Source: Bradyrhizobium ottawaense (lineage in GTDB: Bacteria; Pseudomonadota; Alphaproteobacteria; Rhizobiales; Xanthobacteraceae). Taken from it: DNA of 64,000 nucleotides. The stretch is from NCBI RefSeq assembly GCF_002278135.3, contig NZ_CP029425.2:6610001-6674000 (forward strand), read 5' to 3'. The position numbers were made by a program, and so were the translations under genes. Shown one piece after another: positions 63,439-64,000 of the stretch (position 1 is its first letter; every line of letters begins with the position of its first letter). Below the pieces are notes generated by a model. The model made no database searches. It was not told the origin of the DNA and saw nothing but the letters and a program-made list of their open reading frames with translations.

Positions 63439-63651
63439 ATGTTTGATGTCTATTGCAACGGTAAGCGGGACTTTCTCGTCATAAGCAATGGCTCCCCAAT
63501 GCCCCAGCCCTACTCTTCCAAAAAATGGCGTAGGAGCAGAAGCAGAGTTCACAAGGTCAGCGACGAAATCAAGAAGGCCGTTCAGAGGCAGGGCTATTAT
63601 CTTCGCAGCTTGCGAAAGACTGAGAAGACTCGGGCGAATACGCATCGCTAG
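63439..63651 (+). CDS. Short conserved protein MFDVYxNGKRD family, copy 2
   Basis: A 70-residue paralogue of the protein at 37696-37896: [20 protein letters not shown], then [20 protein letters not shown] and [14 protein letters not shown] strong ribosome site (GGGGGTGAG) precedes it. It is placed downstream of module copy 2 as copy 1 is of module copy 1, but in the opposite orientation relative to the module. Basic, small and soluble; function unknown. Confidence 0.7.
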   Translation: MFDVYCNGKRDFLVISNGSPMPQPYSSKKWRRSRSRVHKVSDEIKKAVQRQGYYLRSLRKTEKTRANTHR

Positions 63652-63847
63652 TCTGGAGCTCCTCTAGAATAGTGCGCCTCCGCAAGTCGTGCGCAGCAGC
63701 CGTCAGATGAGATCCCACCATCAGCCCGAGCCACTTTAACTTCAAGAGAACGATCGGATCACAAAGCTCGATAGAAAGTCCGGCCCCCAGTATCGCAATG
63801 GCGCGGCGCTCCTCCGCGTCGAGATCAGCCCAGGAAATGCCTTCCAT
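63569..63847 (-). CDS. Short hypothetical protein
   Basis: A 92-residue frame from ATG 63847. The first ~60 residues look like a compact helical protein ([20 protein letters not shown], then [20 protein letters not shown]). The last ~28 residues are antisense to the 63439 gene and low in pattern, so the C-terminus may be altered. Its start overlaps the stop of a 43-codon frame upstream (TGATG). No function can be given. Confidence 0.4.
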   Translation of the reverse strand: MEGISWADLDAEERRAIAILGAGLSIELCDPIVLLKLKWLGLMVGSHLTAAAHDLRRRTILEELQTSDAYSPESSQSFASCEDNSPASERPS

Positions 63848-63978
63848 CACGCGACCTCAGAAGTTTTGTCAGCTAGAAGCAATGAGTGCATGATTTGCCA
63901 CAGCATATCCGCGGGGACGTCAATGTACCGACCGCTGGTTAGGTATCGATCCAATTGCGCTGTGCTACTCAGCGCCAT
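63847..63978 (-). CDS. Very short hypothetical protein coupled to the next frame
   Basis: A 43-residue frame (MALSSTAQLDRYLTSGRYID, then VPADMLWQIMHSLLLADKTS) whose stop overlaps the next ATG by TGATG. Coupling and a balanced composition make it plausible, but there is no clear ribosome site or known family, so it stays tentative. The 22 bases to the window end hold nothing recognisable. Confidence 0.3.
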   Translation of the reverse strand: MALSSTAQLDRYLTSGRYIDVPADMLWQIMHSLLLADKTSEVA

Positions 63979-64000
63979 AAGGCCACTGTGAGACCCCTAA

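Overview
The window is high-GC DNA of alphaproteobacterial type. Gene content and short lineage-typical hypotheticals point to a Bradyrhizobium-like member of the Nitrobacteraceae: a rhizobial exopolysaccharide locus, LuxR/FixJ-type regulators, TRAP transporters, giant RTX-type proteins and short genes of the type MASVRQIEANRRNA. This is an inference from family resemblance; no rRNA or tRNA gene is visible.

Layout. (1) 1-9.5 kb: an exopolysaccharide locus with a repeat-unit polymerase (runs off the left edge), a membrane acyltransferase, a Wzz/BY-kinase copolymerase with a strong terminator, a polyprenyl-phosphate sugar transferase and a PPP-type phosphatase. (2) 9.5-10.8 kb: short hypothetical genes and a pair of tandem palindromes. 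(3) 10.9-24.3 kb: one 4472-codon gene for a secreted VCBS/RTX repeat protein, containing a near-identical 1.4-kb internal duplication at a 2025-bp offset. (4) 25-31.5 kb: a LuxR-type regulator whose C-terminus has been replaced, an OpgC-like membrane protein whose C-terminus derives from an ABC substrate-binding protein, and a convergent response regulator / MASE1 hybrid kinase pair. (5) 31.5-41.7 kb: mobile and decayed DNA. It holds fragments of an ATP-dependent DNA ligase and a phage terminase, an intact YqaJ / ERF-HNH / unknown-protein recombination operon behind a structured leader, and a smaller RTX-like protein whose C-terminus is frameshifted. (6) 41.7-62.1 kb: a catabolic island. (7) 62.2-64 kb: a second, partly broken copy of the ERF-HNH / unknown-protein module, in the same orientation as the first.

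The catabolic island has three transcription units. GntR(FCD) / M24 peptidase / SMP-30 lactonase run leftward. TRAP dctPQM / type II dehydroquinase / small ferredoxin-fold-like protein / TIM-barrel enzyme / KstD-like flavoprotein run rightward. A 12-gene leftward unit holds a ketopantoate-reductase-like enzyme, VOC protein, MaoC, CoA-transferase, canonical shikimate dehydrogenase, QsuD-like quinate/shikimate dehydrogenase, two ABC permeases, binding protein, ABC ATPase, a second dehydroquinase and a Gfo/Idh/MocA oxidoreductase, with a divergent LysR gene. Two dehydroquinases, two shikimate/quinate dehydrogenases and two importers together suggest catabolism of quinate, shikimate or a related plant cyclohexane carboxylate. 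The CoA-transferase, MaoC and flavoprotein imply chemistry beyond the usual route to protocatechuate. The island is bracketed by direct copies of the phage-type module 25.6 kb apart.

Single-base frameshifts are visible in at least four genes between 38 and 54 kb, plus a 4-bp deletion in the second phage copy, but none was noticed in the 1-31 kb region. They may be true decay or sequencing error.
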